Shown here piece after piece: positions 24,450-32,938 of a stretch of DNA of 64,000 nt. The number at the start of each line of letters is the position of its first letter. The stretch's first letter is position 1. The notes under the pieces were generated by a model that was given only the letters and a program-made list of their open reading frames with translations, had not been told where the DNA came from and made no database searches. Position numbers and translations under genes: made by a program. Source of the DNA: Hyphomicrobiales bacterium (GTDB lineage Bacteria > Pseudomonadota > Alphaproteobacteria > Rhizobiales > Rhizobiaceae); assembly GCA_900469615.1 (NCBI GenBank), contig UBYA01000011.1, positions 682,001 through 746,000 on the forward strand, written 5' to 3'.

Positions 24450-25475
24450 ATGAAGCTTGCGACTTTGAAAGACTCCACAAGGGACGGCCGGCTTGTCGTC
24501 GTCTCGCGTGATCTGACCCGCTGCTCCGAGGTCGGTCACATCGCACGCACGTTGCAGGCGGCGCTCGACGACTGGGAGCATGCGGCACCCAGACTTGCCT
24601 TGATCGCACAGGGTATCGAAACCGGCGCCCAGCCGACGATCCGGTTCCACGAGCATGACGCAGCTTCGCCGCTGCCTCGGGCCTATCAGTGGGCCGACGG
24701 CTCGGCCTACGTCAATCATGTCGAGCTGGTGCGCAAGGCGCGCAATGCCGAAATGCCGGCAAGCTTCTGGGTCGATCCGCTGATGTATCAAGGCGGTTCG
24801 GACGGCTTCCTCGCGCCGCGCGACCCCATTCTCGCGGCCGACGAAGCCTATGGCATCGACATGGAAGGCGAGGTCGCCGTCGTGGTCGGCGACGTTCCCA
24901 TGGGGGTCGATCCGGATGCCGCCCGGCAGGCCATCAAGCTGGTGATGCTCGTCAACGACGTGTCGCTGCGCGGCTTGATCCCGCAGGAGCTCGCAAAAGG
25001 CTTCGGCTTCTTCCAATCCAAGCCGTCATCGGCGTTCTCTCCGGTTGCGGTCACGCCGGATGAGCTTGGCGATGCGTGGGACGGCGGCAAGCTGCATCTG
25101 CCGCTGCTGGTGACATTGAACGGCAAGCCTTTCGGCAAGGCCAATGCCGGCATCGACATGACCTTCGATTTCGGCCAGTTGATCGCCCATGCCGCCAAAA
25201 CGCGCAGCCTGGTGGCCGGCACGATCATCGGCTCGGGAACGGTTTCCAACAAGCTCGACGACGGGCCGGGCAAGCCGGTCGACAAGGGCGGCGACGGCTA
25301 CTCCTGCATCGCCGAGATCCGCATGATCGAGATGATCGAAACCGGATCGCCGAAGACACAGTTCATGCGCTTCGGCGATCAGGTCCGCATCGAGATGCAG
25401 GATCGTGCCGGACACTCGATCTTCGGAGCGATAGAACAGACCGTGCAACGATACGAAGGATCGCAGCGGCGGTAA
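24450..25475 (+). CDS. fahA: Fumarylacetoacetase (FAA hydrolase family)
   Basis: 341 aa. The last step of the homogentisate route, hydrolysing fumarylacetoacetate to fumarate and acetoacetate. The FAA hydrolase metal site is recognisable in GIDMEGEVAVVVGDV (Glu ligands) and VMLVNDVSLRG, with the catalytic-core stretch SKPSSAFSPVAV and GTIIGSGTVSN. It is the shorter bacterial form. The gene for maleylacetoacetate isomerase is not next to it, so isomerisation must be encoded elsewhere or be glutathione-dependent but non-enzymatic (inference). Confidence 0.93.
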   Translation: MKLATLKDSTRDGRLVVVSRDLTRCSEVGHIARTLQAALDDWEHAAPRLALIAQGIETGAQPTIRFHEHDAASPLPRAYQWADGSAYVNHVELVRKARNAEMPASFWVDPLMYQGGSDGFLAPRDPILAADEAYGIDMEGEVAVVVGDVPMGVDPDAARQAIKLVMLVNDVSLRGLIPQELAKGFGFFQSKPSSAFSPVAVTPDELGDAWDGGKLHLPLLVTLNGKPFGKANAGIDMTFDFGQLIAHAAKTRSLVAGTIIGSGTVSNKLDDGPGKPVDKGGDGYSCIAEIRMIEMIETGSPKTQFMRFGDQVRIEMQDRAGHSIFGAIEQTVQRYEGSQRR

Positions 25476-25807
25476 GCGGTATCGTTCTCGATGCTTGCCT
25501 GCGCTGCGTCCGCCCGGGAGCCGCTGCGGAACCGTACCGTCGTTGACGGTCAGCGCTTCAGCATCCGGCGTTCCAGCCCGGCTTTCCTGTCCGGGCCAGG
25601 TTGGCGGCGTCCCCGAATTTTAAGAGGTCAAATCAGCGGCGATCGATCCGTTCGCCGCTGCTTGAGGCCGCGCGATCGGTCTCTCGATGCGGCCATGGAG
25701 CTTGTCCGCCAGCGGGCGCTTTGCGCGTGGAAGACGAGGTGTAAGTGGATTGCAAAACTCCGCTTTATTTACTAAAGCCTTGTCTCGCATCTGATGGAGG
25801 ACCCGCT
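25476..25807. other. Intergenic with GCTTTA-N5-TAAAGC dyad
   Basis: About 330 bp without a gene. A hairpin with arms GCCCGG/CCGGGC (25576-25596) may terminate the homogentisate operon. Just before the siderophore receptor gene, at 25762-25778, a 17-bp dyad GCTTTA-TTTAC-TAAAGC ends 29 bp before the ATG; its position suits an operator for an iron regulator such as RirA, Irr or Fur, but it matches none of their consensus sites well. Confidence 0.4.
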
Positions 25808-26776
25808 ATGGCGAACAGAGCACGCAAGATCGCTTCAGTTTTTGGCCTGCTCGCCATGATGGCAGCGCACTCGGCCGGGGCGGAGGATGCAAAAACCGTT
25901 TCCGTGACGGATGACCGTGGCATCAAGGTGGACGTGCCCGCGCAACCGAAGCGGATTGCCGCAATCTCCTATTTTGCCGACGACGTCGCGCTCGCCCTCG
26001 GCATCAAGCCGGTAGCCAGCACATATATGACGGCCGGCCGCCAGCCCGATTTTCTGCTGGGCCTGACCTCTCAGATGGCGCAGATCGGTCAGCGTGCCAA
26101 GCCAAATCTGGAGTTGCTGTCGCAAGCCAAGCCCGACCTGATCGTCGCGATCCGCCGCTACACGGTCGGCAACGCGCCGCAGCTTGAAAAGATCGCGCCT
26201 TATATCGCCTACAACATGGAGCTCCTGACCGAGAGCGATAAGGAAATCGCCGAGTTCTCGAAGATCCTCGGCAAGCCCGAGCGTGGCCTCCAGCTTAATG
26301 CCGATTTCCACAAACACCTCGATGAGATCGCTGCCAAGGCGCCGAAGAACGTGCATCCGCGCTTTGCGATCATGTGGGGCGGAGAGACGCCTTTCGCGTT
26401 TCATACGGAAAACACCGCTGCCTCCATCGTCGCAGCCATCGGCGGCGACAATATTGCCGGACCGAAGACGCCCGGCGGCCCTTTCGGCATCGATCTGAGC
26501 CTCGAAACCATGCTGGAGAAGGATCCCGAAGTCCTCTTCATCTACGACTCCGGGCCGGATCGTCCGCATGAGAATAACCCGATCTGGCAGGAACTCACGG
26601 CCGTCAAGAACAAGAAGGTTTTCTATGTTGGCGATCAATGGGTCGAGACAAACGGCCCCATCGCCCGCGAAGTCGTGCTGCGTGAAGCCGCACACTACCT
26701 CTACCCCGATGTCTTCCCGGCCGTCGATGTGAAAGCGGAAGCCGCCAAGATCATCCCGGCTGACATTCAGAAGTAA
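25808..26776 (+). CDS. Iron-siderophore/FecB-like periplasmic binding protein
   Basis: 322 aa with a signal peptide (MANRARKIASVFGLLAMMAA, cleaved near AGAED). A type III receptor of the FecB/FhuD class: VSVTDDRGIKVDVPAQPKR at the mature start, QAKPDLIVAIRRYT mid-chain, and KNKKVFYVGDQWVETNGP near the end. The start at 25808 has an ATGGAGGACC ribosome site; an upstream GTG at 25745 would not give a signal peptide. First of four co-oriented genes forming a complete type II importer. The ligand is probably a ferric siderophore or citrate-like chelate (inference). Confidence 0.92.
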   Translation: MANRARKIASVFGLLAMMAAHSAGAEDAKTVSVTDDRGIKVDVPAQPKRIAAISYFADDVALALGIKPVASTYMTAGRQPDFLLGLTSQMAQIGQRAKPNLELLSQAKPDLIVAIRRYTVGNAPQLEKIAPYIAYNMELLTESDKEIAEFSKILGKPERGLQLNADFHKHLDEIAAKAPKNVHPRFAIMWGGETPFAFHTENTAASIVAAIGGDNIAGPKTPGGPFGIDLSLETMLEKDPEVLFIYDSGPDRPHENNPIWQELTAVKNKKVFYVGDQWVETNGPIAREVVLREAAHYLYPDVFPAVDVKAEAAKIIPADIQK

Positions 26777-26797
26777 ATGCTTCGGGCCGAGGCCACG

Positions 26798-27802
26798 ATG
26801 AATGCGCGCAAATCCCTGGCGGTGATCGCACTCCTCGTTGCCGCGATCCTGCTGGTCGTCTTCCTCGGCCTGCTGCCCGGCGCCAAGGCTTTGACGATCG
26901 GGGATGCGACCCGTGTCCTGCTGGCGCCGGATGGCAAGGTCGATTCCATCCTCGTCTGGACATTGAGGTTGCCGCGAAGCCTTGTTGCCGCATTCGCGGG
27001 CGCGGGACTTGCCGTCTCCGGCTATCTCCTGCAGACGTTGACGCGCAATCCGCTCGCCGATCCGGGGATTACCGGCGTGACCGCGGGCGCGATCACGCCG
27101 ATCGTCTGCTGCTTCGTTTTCCTTCCCTGGCTTTCGTCGGTCTATTATCCCTTCATCGGCCTTGCGGGCGGCCTTGCCGCCGCCGCCGTCACATTCTGGG
27201 TCGCGAAAGGCGGTCAGGGGCGGCCGTTGCATCTGGCGCTCGGCGGCGTCAGCGTCTCGCTGTTTCTCGGCGCGATCACGATCTACGTCCTGCTGCTGAC
27301 CGGGCCGCAATCGACATCGCTTCTTTTCTGGCTGTCCGGCGGCTTTCAGGGGCGCTCGTGGCCGCATCTCGCCTATATGCTGCCCTGGATCCTCATCGGG
27401 CTTGCCGGAGCTTTGGCGCTTCATCGTGTGATCGCCATGTTTGCGCTCAGCGATCACGCGGCGGCGGGCATGGGTTTGCAGCTCAGCCTCTGGAAACCCG
27501 TTCTGCTCGTGCTCGGCATCTGTCCGGTCGCGGGTGTTGCGCCCGTGGCAGGTCCGGTTGCCTTCGTCGGATTGGCCGCCCCGCACATTACCCGATTGCT
27601 GAAGCCGCGCGGCGTGGCGTGGGAGATCGCGCTCTGTGCTGCTATCGGAGCCCTGATCGTGACGGTCGCCGATCTCATCGCCCGCACGATCGCGATTCCG
27701 AAGGAGCTTCCGGTCGGCATCGTCACCGCGCTGATCGGCGGGCCTGTCTTCGTCTACCTCATCCAGCGCGGGCGACTGCAATTCAGAGGGCAAGGCCTAT
27801 GA
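26798..27802 (+). CDS. FecCD-family permease 1
   Basis: 334-aa inner-membrane permease of the BtuC/FecCD fold with about ten membrane segments. Family landmarks are LRLPRSLVAAFAGAGLAVSG, LLQTLTRNPLADPGITGV, the coupling stretch VAFVGLAAPHITRLL, and ELPVGIVTALIGGPVFVYLI at the end. An ATG at 26777 would add seven residues. Its stop overlaps the start of the second permease (ATGA), so the two half-transporters are made together. Confidence 0.93.
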   Translation: MNARKSLAVIALLVAAILLVVFLGLLPGAKALTIGDATRVLLAPDGKVDSILVWTLRLPRSLVAAFAGAGLAVSGYLLQTLTRNPLADPGITGVTAGAITPIVCCFVFLPWLSSVYYPFIGLAGGLAAAAVTFWVAKGGQGRPLHLALGGVSVSLFLGAITIYVLLLTGPQSTSLLFWLSGGFQGRSWPHLAYMLPWILIGLAGALALHRVIAMFALSDHAAAGMGLQLSLWKPVLLVLGICPVAGVAPVAGPVAFVGLAAPHITRLLKPRGVAWEIALCAAIGALIVTVADLIARTIAIPKELPVGIVTALIGGPVFVYLIQRGRLQFRGQGL

Positions 27803-28833
27803 CCGCCGATGCGCCCGCAATGCACCTGCCGCGGCGAAGCATGTTGCCGATCATGCTGGCAATCGCGCTTCTTTCCCTCGTCGCCGCCATATTCCTCGGC
27901 GTCGTCGATCTGCCGGCGGCCGACGTGCTGGCCGTCCTCAGCGGAAAGGGCTCGCCCGAAGCGCAGGCGATCATCCTCGATATCCGCTTGCCGCGTATCG
28001 TTACCGGCGTTCTTGCCGGCATTCAGTTTGCTGTGGCCGGCCTGCTGCTTCAGACGATCACGCGCAATCCGCTGGCCGATCCCTCGTTGATGGGCGTCTC
28101 GCAAGGGGCGACGCTGACCGTAACGCTGTTTCTCCTCTTCACCGTCTATATCTTCAACCCGGGCGAAAATACGGTGGCGGAGCTGCCGATCGCCTGGCTT
28201 CCCGTCGCGGGCCTTGCGGGCGGGATGATTGCCGGCGGCATCATCTACATGCTCGCCTTCCGGCTGGAGCTCAGCCCGCTGCGCATCACGCTGTGCGGGG
28301 TCGCCATCGGCGCGATCCTGCATGCCCTGGCCGTCGGCCTGATCGCGGGCTGGGGGTCTGCGCGTATCGAAATCATTCTCGAATGGCTCTCGGGAAGCCT
28401 TTACGCCCGCACCTGGGACCATGCGCTGTTTCTTCTGCCCTTTACCGTCGTCGGTCTTCTGATATTGCCGCTGATCTATCGGCCCCTGATCTTGCTGCAG
28501 TTCGATGCGCAGGTCGCCCGCTCGTTCGGGATCTCCTATCGCAGGCAGTTTTCGGTCGTGCTGCTGGTGTCCTGCGCCCTTGCGGCAAGCGCGGTCGGTG
28601 CCGTTGGCCCGATCGTCTTCGTGGGTTTGGTTGTTCCGCATCTGGCGCGCTTCCTGGCCGGCCGGCATTTTCCTCTGGTCCTGCCCCTGACGGTGGTGCT
28701 TGGCGCAATTTTCGTTACTCTGGGCGACCTTATCGGCCGCCTCGTCGGACAGGCCGAGGAAGTGCCGATCGGAGTCGTGACGGCGATCGCCGGCGTGCCT
28801 GTGCTGCTTGCCCTCTTGAGAAAAATTCCCTGA
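27799..28833 (+). CDS. FecCD-family permease 2
   Basis: 344-aa partner of the preceding permease, same fold. Landmarks LDIRLPRIVTGVLAGIQFAV, LLQTITRNPLADPSLMGVSQ, PIVFVGLVVPHLARFL and EVPIGVVTAIAGVPVLLALL. The start at 27799 overlaps the previous stop. The two permeases are clearly related but diverged, as in other heterodimeric FecCD/FhuB-type importers. The ATPase starts 7 bp after its stop. Confidence 0.93.
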   Translation: MTADAPAMHLPRRSMLPIMLAIALLSLVAAIFLGVVDLPAADVLAVLSGKGSPEAQAIILDIRLPRIVTGVLAGIQFAVAGLLLQTITRNPLADPSLMGVSQGATLTVTLFLLFTVYIFNPGENTVAELPIAWLPVAGLAGGMIAGGIIYMLAFRLELSPLRITLCGVAIGAILHALAVGLIAGWGSARIEIILEWLSGSLYARTWDHALFLLPFTVVGLLILPLIYRPLILLQFDAQVARSFGISYRRQFSVVLLVSCALAASAVGAVGPIVFVGLVVPHLARFLAGRHFPLVLPLTVVLGAIFVTLGDLIGRLVGQAEEVPIGVVTAIAGVPVLLALLRKIP

Positions 28834-28840
28834 GATCGAT

Positions 28841-29638
28841 ATGCCCCTTTCCTGCTCGCAACTGTCTGTCTACTACGGTCGCCGCAAGGCGCTCGATGGC
28901 TTCCGGCTCTCCATGAAGCAAGGTGAGATTCGGGCATTGATCGGTCCGAACGGCTCGGGCAAGAGCACGGCACTGCAGGCGCTTGCCGGCCTTATCGTTC
29001 CGGCCGGGGGCCGGGTGACGATCGAGGATGTCCCGGTCTCGACAATGTCCCGGCGGACGATCGCAAAGAAGCTCGCCTTCCTGCCGCAGCAGCCGTCCGC
29101 ACCTGACGAGATGACGATTGCCCAGCTGGTGCGGCAGGGTCGCTTCGCGCATGTCGGGCTCTTCCGCAGCTATGACCGCAAGGATGAGCAGGCGATCGAA
29201 TGGGCGCTGGAAAGCACGGGGCTCTCCGGCCTATCCGACCGCACGCTGCAGGAACTCTCCGGCGGCGAACGGCAACGGGCCTGGATATCGGCCGCGCTTG
29301 CGCAGGAGGCGGGCATATTGCTTCTCGATGAGCCGACATCGTTTCTCGATATCGGATATCAGGTCGAAGTTCTCGATCTCGTGCATCGTCTCAGCCGGGA
29401 GAGGGGCGTCACCATCATCATGGCGATCCACGACATCAATCAGGCCATCGCCGTCAGCGACCGCATCTCACTGCTGGAAAAGGGCGAGCTGCGCTTCGAC
29501 GGCGAGCCGAGAGCGCTTGCCGAAAGTGGCCTGATCGAGAAGACCTTTCGGGTGAAGGGGCGGTTCGTCCAGGTCAGCCCCGACAATCCGCCGCACTTCG
29601 ATGTCGAGCTTACGCGGCTCAGCCGGCCAGAGGCTTGA
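28841..29638 (+). CDS. ABC ATPase, FecE/FepC type
   Basis: 265 aa. Walker A GPNGSGKST near residue 36-44, signature LSGGERQRAWI, Walker B ILLLDEPTSFLDI and switch His in MAIHDINQA, all typical of iron-chelate importers. It closes the four-gene rightward operon. Its 3' end overlaps by 20 bp the 3' end of the convergent methyltransferase gene, so the two transcripts must interfere or terminate inside coding sequence. Confidence 0.94.
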   Translation: MPLSCSQLSVYYGRRKALDGFRLSMKQGEIRALIGPNGSGKSTALQALAGLIVPAGGRVTIEDVPVSTMSRRTIAKKLAFLPQQPSAPDEMTIAQLVRQGRFAHVGLFRSYDRKDEQAIEWALESTGLSGLSDRTLQELSGGERQRAWISAALAQEAGILLLDEPTSFLDIGYQVEVLDLVHRLSRERGVTIIMAIHDINQAIAVSDRISLLEKGELRFDGEPRALAESGLIEKTFRVKGRFVQVSPDNPPHFDVELTRLSRPEA

Positions 29639-30311
29639 CGAGCCGGAAGACGATCTTGGTCTGCGTGTAATAGTCGAGCGCGTCGGCGAAATCGGGTGTC
29701 CAGCCATCCTCGACGAAGGGGATGAAGCCGTCATACTCCAGCTTGCGGCCGGAGACTGCGAAGCCGGCCTTTGCGAAGGCGCGGCCGTAATCGGAAATCG
29801 ACCGATCCTGGACGGCGGTATTGGTGCGTTTGGCGACGAGATCGCGCCACTTCGGCCAAAGCGGATTGTCCGTATGGCAGCCGGTGACGGCATAATAGAC
29901 ACCGCCGGGCTTCAGCGCCTTCCAGATATCGGCGGCATGGGCATCGATATCCTCGACAAGGTAGATGACCTCGTGGCTGATCGCGAGATCGAACTCTTCG
30001 ACCCAGCCATCGAGCGTGCCGCCGACCGCATGCTGGACCGGCAGGTTGCCCTTGAAGGCTTCGGCCTTGGCGATCGATTGTTCGGCAATGTCGATGCCGA
30101 GCGCCTTGCGAAACGGCCTGATGGCGTAGAGATGACGCAGCAGACCGCCCTGATTGCAGCCGAAGTCGAGAACGCTCTTGGCGGACAGGTCCCGCTCGAC
30201 GATCAGGTCGATGAGATGTCTCCAGATCGGCGCATGCCCGTCCGCCATCCGGTCCTCGGCGTCCGGATCGACATACCAGGTGCCGATCGTTTTCTGGACT
30301 TCTTGGTTCAT
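29619..30311 (-). CDS. Class I SAM-dependent methyltransferase
   Basis: 230 aa. The SAM-binding motif I is KSVLDFGCNQGGLLRHL near residues 45-61, followed by ALGIDIAEQSIAKAEA and the post-motif LKPGGVYYAVTGCHTDNP. The acceptor is unknown. It overlaps the end of the FecE-like gene by 20 bp and has its own promoter region to the right. Role in siderophore use is possible from location but not supported by motif. Confidence 0.82.
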   Translation of the reverse strand: MNQEVQKTIGTWYVDPDAEDRMADGHAPIWRHLIDLIVERDLSAKSVLDFGCNQGGLLRHLYAIRPFRKALGIDIAEQSIAKAEAFKGNLPVQHAVGGTLDGWVEEFDLAISHEVIYLVEDIDAHAADIWKALKPGGVYYAVTGCHTDNPLWPKWRDLVAKRTNTAVQDRSISDYGRAFAKAGFAVSGRKLEYDGFIPFVEDGWTPDFADALDYYTQTKIVFRLVKPLAG

Positions 30312-30390
30312 GAGCTCGTCTCCAGGCGATTCAAAACTGCCTTGTCCTTAGGACGAACTTCACCGCATGGCTAGGGCGGATTCGCATTTC

Positions 30391-30480
30391 ATGGAATCGC
30401 GGAGCCATCCTATCTCGTTGTTTTTATGCAATTCCGGACGCAAAACCGCGGCAAATTTTCCCGGGCCTGCTCCGGGGTTC
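30391..30480. repeat. Intergenic repeat (copy D)
   Basis: Shares CATCCTATCTCGTTGTTTTT, GCAATTCCGGACGCAAAACC and CCGGGCCTGCTCCGG blocks with the copies at 51052 and 54327. It lies between the methyltransferase and the ABC-2 permease genes. Confidence 0.55.
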
Positions 30481-30565
30481 GAAGCCAAAAGCCGTGCGGG
30501 CCAAGTGCGTCGTCAATCCCCGAGGCGCTATCGAGCCGGCACGGACATTTGTTCGCGGAAACTTC

Positions 30566-31723
30566 CTATGCTCTTGCGGACGGGCGTCGGCGCTGGCGTC
30601 CGGTTTCGAGCGCGATGGCGATCAGGATATAGACCGCTGCGAGAATCCACAGCGTCAGAAATGCCGGGCGAACGTAGGAAAGGGGAGCGCCGAGCTGCGA
30701 GACGGCGACGATGCCGTTGATGGCGGAGGTGCTCGGCAAAAGCATTGCGATGGCGTGCAGGAAGGGCGGTATCGCCTCGGTCGGCCGTGAAAATCCGGCA
30801 AGGAAGAGAAACGGTATGCCGAGCGCGGCGGAAACGAGCTGCACGGTCAGCGGACTGCGGAAGAGGCCGGCGATGATCAACCCCAAAGCGCTGACGGCAA
30901 GTACGAAGGGGAGGGCGAAGATGAAGATCGAAAGCGGCGTCCCCAGACGCGGTATATTGTAGAGATAGGGAACCACGATCAGGTAGAAGGGCACGATGAG
31001 GACTTCGAGGATCAGATAGGCGAGCAGTTTGCCGGCAACGACCGCGATCGGCCCGATCGAGGCGGCAGGCCCGGTTTTGAGCGCGTCATTTCTATAAGTG
31101 CCGAGCAAGCCTACGCCGATAAGCAGCGTCTGCTGCATGATCAGCACGAAGGCCGCCGGCAGGATATAGGTCGCATATCCCCCTTGCGGGTTGAAAAGCG
31201 GCACGGGGGTCAGGGGCATGGGGTCCGACGCTGCGGCCGCGATCCGGGGATCGACCTTGGCGGCAATCAACCTTGCCGTTTCGACTTCCGCTCCCATGGT
31301 CCTTGCGACGGCGGCAACGCCGCCGGATATGCGCTGGTAGATCAGGAAATAGCTCGCATCGGCGTATAGCGCGACGGGGGACTGGCGATTGTGCAGCAAC
31401 TCGCGCTCGAAATATTGGGGGATGACGAGGACGCCATAGAGATTGCGGGCATACACCTCCCGCTCGGCGGTGGCCTGGTCGGGAAAGACGGCTGCCACCG
31501 AGACATCCGCCGATGCATCGACGCGTCTGGCGAGCTGGCGGCTGCTGTCGGTGCCGTCGAGATCGACGACGGCGATCGGGACGTGGCGCAAAGCCTCGGT
31601 CCGGTAGGGCTGTGGATAGAAGGCCGCATAGATGAGGGTGGCGACGATCAGCACCGAAAAGGCCGGTTTCAGGGTGAGGACGCGGCCGAGTTCCATGCGG
31701 CAGATGGTGAGAATTGCCTTCAT
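30566..31723 (-). CDS. ABC-2 type permease (YhhJ/YbhR-like), second
   Basis: 385 aa. One N-terminal membrane segment (residues about 20-38), a large periplasmic domain to about 175, then five membrane segments, the usual exporter-permease layout. Its start overlaps the stop of the preceding permease by 4 bp. The operon is HlyD-type adaptor, permease, permease. No ATPase gene is present here, unlike the related cluster at 39.1-44.2 kb. Substrate unknown; relatives export drugs or lipids. Confidence 0.9.
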   Translation of the reverse strand: MKAILTICRMELGRVLTLKPAFSVLIVATLIYAAFYPQPYRTEALRHVPIAVVDLDGTDSSRQLARRVDASADVSVAAVFPDQATAEREVYARNLYGVLVIPQYFERELLHNRQSPVALYADASYFLIYQRISGGVAAVARTMGAEVETARLIAAKVDPRIAAAASDPMPLTPVPLFNPQGGYATYILPAAFVLIMQQTLLIGVGLLGTYRNDALKTGPAASIGPIAVVAGKLLAYLILEVLIVPFYLIVVPYLYNIPRLGTPLSIFIFALPFVLAVSALGLIIAGLFRSPLTVQLVSAALGIPFLFLAGFSRPTEAIPPFLHAIAMLLPSTSAINGIVAVSQLGAPLSYVRPAFLTLWILAAVYILIAIALETGRQRRRPSARA

Positions 31724-32937
31724 CCGGCTGCCCTCCCGCTCACGGTCGCCGTTGCCGTTTCACGCCGCCGTCGCGCCCGGATCATCTCCAGCCGCAATGC
31801 CGTCAAGCCGGCGAGCAGGAGCACCATGAAGAGAAGAACGGCGATCGGCTTCCAGGACAGATAGAGCGGCGTACCGCGGATCGTCTGATCGATCCGCGCC
31901 ATCAGATACCAGGTTCCGGGGATGATCTGGCCCCAGTAGTAGGCGAACGCATTCATGCCGATTCTTGGAAAGCCGATGCCCATGAAGCCGAAAGCCGGCG
32001 CCATCAGGAGCGTTCCGATGCTGATGGCGCTTGCCATCGGACGAAGCAGCAAGGCCAGAAGCACGCCGATGAACTGATCGGCGAGAATGAAGAGAATCCC
32101 CGCCAGCAGAAGCACATAGCGGTTGCCGCGCAGCGGCAGGTCCAGGGCGCCGAACAGAACCCAATCCGCGATGCCGAGCACCACGAGGAACAGCAGCGTA
32201 TAGGGGAGGATCTTTCCGGCCATCGCCGGCCATAAGCCGCCGCCGAGGCGTCTCAATATGCGCAGGCGGTGCGCCGTCTCCACATCGAGCCCGACTGCGT
32301 AGGCCATCGACGTCACGATGATCACCTGAAGCACGCTCGGCAGCAAGGCCGCGAGCAGGAAATGGGCATAGTTGAGGGTCGGGTTGAAGAGCGGATTGAC
32401 CTGCACCGGTATCGGCGCCAGCGCCGCCTCGGCAGCGTCGACGGGTTGCCCTTCGGCGGTTCTGAGCGACAGGCGGATGCCGGCCGCAACACTTGGAACC
32501 GCGGCGCTCACACCGCGCAGCGTCAGATTGCCGGTCGTCATCGTCTGGGTGTTGTAGAAGAAGACGACCTCCGGACGGCGGCCGGAAAGCACGTCGCGCT
32601 CAAGATTGATCGGCAGCATCAACAGGCCGTGAACCTCGCCGGACAGGATCAATCGCCGCCCCTCGGCAAGATCGCCGACATTGCGCACCACGGCTGTGTC
32701 GGGCGTGGCGTCGACCGTACGGATGATCGTCCGCGACAGATCGGTATTGTCGAGGTCGAGCACGGCGATCGGCAGCCGTGTGGCAAGACCGGCGCTGAAA
32801 ACGGCAGCCAGCACGCCCATCAGCACGAGAGGCAGGATGGTGGTGAGGAACAGCAGGAAGGGGCGTCGCCGGAGGCGGTCGAATTCTCTTCTGAATACCG
32901 TGAGGAAGCCAGGGCGCAACCGCCCTTTTGCCATCAT
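31720..32937 (-). CDS. ABC-2 type permease (YhhJ/YbhS-like), first
   Basis: 405 aa with the same layout as its neighbour: N-terminal segment near residues 22-48, periplasmic domain, then a cluster of five or six membrane segments from about 215 to 395. The HlyD gene ends one base beyond its start codon. A second ATG is the next codon (32934). With the neighbour it would form the membrane core of a tripartite exporter. Confidence 0.9.
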   Translation of the reverse strand: MMAKGRLRPGFLTVFRREFDRLRRRPFLLFLTTILPLVLMGVLAAVFSAGLATRLPIAVLDLDNTDLSRTIIRTVDATPDTAVVRNVGDLAEGRRLILSGEVHGLLMLPINLERDVLSGRRPEVVFFYNTQTMTTGNLTLRGVSAAVPSVAAGIRLSLRTAEGQPVDAAEAALAPIPVQVNPLFNPTLNYAHFLLAALLPSVLQVIIVTSMAYAVGLDVETAHRLRILRRLGGGLWPAMAGKILPYTLLFLVVLGIADWVLFGALDLPLRGNRYVLLLAGILFILADQFIGVLLALLLRPMASAISIGTLLMAPAFGFMGIGFPRIGMNAFAYYWGQIIPGTWYLMARIDQTIRGTPLYLSWKPIAVLLFMVLLLAGLTALRLEMIRARRRRETATATVSGRAAG

Positions 32938-32938
32938 C

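Noticed and set aside
25835..27793. 652-codon open frame on the minus strand
   Set aside because: Antisense to the siderophore receptor and first permease; composition dominated by Arg, Asp and Gln with no domain.
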